A stretch of 64,000 nt of DNA from Lineus longissimus (taxonomy: Eukaryota; Nemertea; Pilidiophora; Heteronemertea; Lineidae). Location: contig NC_088319.1 in the NCBI RefSeq assembly GCF_910592395.1, forward strand, positions 10,976,001 through 11,040,000, given 5' to 3'. The notes beneath the pieces are model-generated. The model saw only the letters and a program-made list of their open reading frames with translations, ran no database searches and had not been told where the DNA came from. Positions 61,321 to 64,000 of the stretch are shown piece after piece. Each line of letters starts with the position of its first letter. Position 1 is the stretch's first letter. Made by a program: the position numbers and the translations under genes.

Positions 61321-61515
61321 ACTTCATGTAAAAATTTTCCTTTGCCATACTGTCAGTGCTTGCTACAATGGCCATCATCTGGTAAGTGCTGTTTGTTCTT
61401 TCAGTCCACTGATTTGGTAACTTCATATAAATTTGTCCTTGGCCATATTTTCAGTGCTTGCTGCAATGGCCATCAGGGCTGTTTGTTTTTACAGTCCAGT
61501 GGTTTCGAGTGTGCT
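61321..61515 (+). repeat. Tandem duplication, period 99 bp
   Basis: ACTTCATGTAAAAATTTTCC (61321) and ACTTCATATAAATTTGTCC (61420) begin two units that share GCCATA, GTCAGTGCTTGCTACAATGG / TTCAGTGCTTGCTGCAATGG and a CTGTTTGTT...CAGTCCA end. Confidence 0.8.
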
Positions 61516-64000
61516 TGGATTGCATTGTCCATTGGTGCAGAAGATAGATCAATCTCATAGGAGATACAGACTAATCAGTTTCCAATTGATATTCATATCG
61601 CTGGTCAGTGTTGCTGCTGCCTTTTCATGCTTCACAGACTTTTGACATTGCATACAAAGAAACCAAATGCCAACTTTGATATTTGGGTTTTGTTCTGTGA
61701 CTTTACCACAGGTGGCTCTGAAACTATTGAGATAAACTTATTGAGTGTCAATTCTCACCATAAAACGCTTCAATTTCACAGACTCTCCAGTATACAGGAG
61801 TTGAGATCACCTGCCTGGTCAGAATATCTTTGGAATTAGAGTGAGATTGCAAGACCGTCAACTTCAACCAAACAAGACTCATTTGTATCACTTCATCATT
61901 GGTGGAGGCAAAACCAAATGGTGTAAACCAACTAAACATGCTGAAAACCTTTGGGAACACATTGCATGTCACAGCTCATTCAGAATGGTGCCACTTCAAT
62001 CCATTGAAGCCATCGTGTCATATTTGAAAACTGGTTGAAGAATACACTTGGGAAAAAACTGGCGTCACCAAGGTTAAAAGATCGAGATCAGCCAGCTTTG
62101 TCACTCAGGAACACCATTTGCACTGTCGTGACTTCCATTGCTTTTATTTTGAATGTCGAAGGTGAAGAAATATATGGCTCGGGTGGTTTGTCACTTTACT
62201 CAAATTCGCCGACCCAAGTTAAGCCTCTGCCATTGGTATGTTTCTTTGAAAGACTGGCTTAGGTATCAAGGGTTAGACAATTCCAAGGAAAGTTCACAAG
62301 TCAATAAAAATATATTATTTGACAATGCTGAGAAAGTATACAAAGGAATAAAAAATGTATTCGATTTTCATGATGAAGTGACAATCCAAGCATGTGTAGA
62401 TCAACCGAAAGCAGAACTGTTGCCCAAAAGAACAGACACCCACTGGGATATTCCTAAGTCATTCCTTAACAGATTTCCGCACCTAATTTTCACATTACCA
62501 AGTATCATAAATTAATTAAAGATGACCATTCCTCACATAATAAACCACAGCTTATCCACAAGAGGGCAATCTTTTGAATAAAAAATGCAACTTAGATCAA
62601 CAGATAATAGCCTGGTTTTACATTTCCACACCTATGTCATGTTTTGTATTTCCTTTTTCCAGGCAGGTGATAATTTGAGAAAAACTTTGACCTTTGATAT
62701 TACATGGTTTGCAGTGAATTTAAATCCGTCTGAAGAAAATGGAGTTTTGCTGGGGTGGGAATCAAGAATGTCATTAGCCTTCTTATCCCCAACAATCCAT
62801 AATCAACCTCCTATCCAAAGAAAACTTTTGCTCCAGAATTTTGTGTCAAATTAAGTTATTACGGTGTCTTTTTTACCGCAGAAGATTCATCATTGAAGCT
62901 TGACTTTAAGACACCTTTTTTCCAATATCACAAACTAATTTCCTGCATTGGAGAAATTTAATTGATTTTAAGCCGATTAACTTTTACTTGAATTTGAAGA
63001 AGTCCTCCAAAAGACAATTTCGCTTCCATTTAATAGACAATCTTCATTGTCATACTTATTAATAAGTACAATGTAATTACAGAGGATTGATTATTTCAAT
63101 CGAATTTGAAAATGTAAAATTAATATAGTGACTTGATGAAGTTTCCTAGTACATTGTAGTTTGAGCAGTTTCTAGTAAGTATGGAGATTGACAAAAGCAC
63201 TAAAATGAAGTGACTGCAGCAGTAAAGAAAATGCTTCTATAGCGTTGAGGCTGCTATGCATTATATACCTTCATGGCTTGGATTCACAATTCCTGCCTGA
63301 CATAATATATATTCCGGCTCAGCTGAACTTTTAAAATAATGGCAGTCATTAAAATGCAACAATTTCTTCCTACTTCTATTTGGAAATTACAAATTTGCAT
63401 CTGAACTAGCAGGTATCTCTACATATGCAACTTTGAAGTTGTGTAAATTTCATGTCAAGTTCAGCATGATATTCTTGCAGTCACCTTGACACCCCACATA
63501 AGGCATTTTACATTTACCTATGAGCCAAACCTCATCCTTCCCTGAATTACGTAAATTGTGAAATCATACGTGACAATCCTGCCATGTTAGTTCCAAATCA
63601 ACAGCCTAAAGCTTATTTTCTACCGTAATTATCTGACAGCTTCATGTTGCAACACATCATGAACTTTCTAATCTACATTTTAAGTCCTCCCGATCTGACG
63701 ATTTGCTGCCGATGTCATCAAGTGTGGTAATTGGGCATCAAGCATCATCTCGTCCGCATTGGTGTGCATAAGAAATAAGTGTTGGAATCTTCATTTCCAT
63801 GCAAGCCATATAAATGCTGGATTAAACCATCAGTCGCCATTGGAAAATGTGAGTGATGACAAATCTTGTGTAATGTTTCAAAAGTGTTGATGCGTCATCT
63901 CCCGAAAGTAAATGGAGTGTCGGCTCAAATGAGGCTGGAAGATTTCAAATGTCAAATGTCAGTATTAGAAATCTCGAAGATACTCATTACAAGACACCAA
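61516..64000. other. No supported gene
   Basis: Consecutive plus-strand frames between 61627 and 62854 (longest 120 codons at 62153-62515) have no recognisable domain, and the one acceptor-like site (CCTTTTTCCAG near 62662) has no donor. From 62860 to the end I see only AT-rich sequence. Confidence 0.4.

Overview
This is eukaryotic, almost certainly animal, DNA. It is AT-rich, contains spliceosomal introns with GT-AG ends, and carries tRNA-derived SINEs, the 3' end of an L2/CR1-like LINE and many palindromic non-autonomous DNA transposons. Frequent ACATGTAC words and a TTTTAGCTCACTTGGGTGAGC-like repeat fit a marine invertebrate, probably a lophotrochozoan (mollusc, brachiopod or annelid type). 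That placement is inference.

One gene can be named with confidence. The first 2.85 kb holds a six-exon gene on the minus strand encoding YEATS4 (GAS41), the histone-acyl-lysine reader shared by the SRCAP and TIP60/NuA4 chromatin complexes. All five internal exon junctions keep phase, the aromatic-cage residues are present, and the reading frame is still open when it runs off the left edge after about 225 residues. Its last intron carries a 400-bp SINE with a 14-bp target-site duplication and a palindromic MITE relic.

From 3 to 64 kb no complete gene is recognisable. This stretch is non-coding DNA built largely from repeats. It holds several SINEs, an L2-like LINE remnant, about ten MITE-type elements in at least seven families (one Harbinger-like with a TTA duplication), a 54-bp tandem array, and many decayed local duplications with periods of 70-200 bp. 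A few short open stretches flanked by good splice signals (21.2, 26.7-27.4, 44.6 and 54.9 kb) may be exons of an unidentified gene or genes. They are given at low confidence.

The most unusual items are four: a coding-like module of unknown family present as two broken copies (14.2-14.7 kb and 49.8-50.3 kb, both read on the minus strand); an inverted pair of related peptide-coding segments at 22.8 and 23.6 kb; a perfect 41-bp palindrome flanked by a 5-bp direct repeat, inserted inside the first copy of that module; and the 54-bp array that stays open on both strands. No rRNA, canonical tRNA, CRISPR array or bacterial-type operon was seen.
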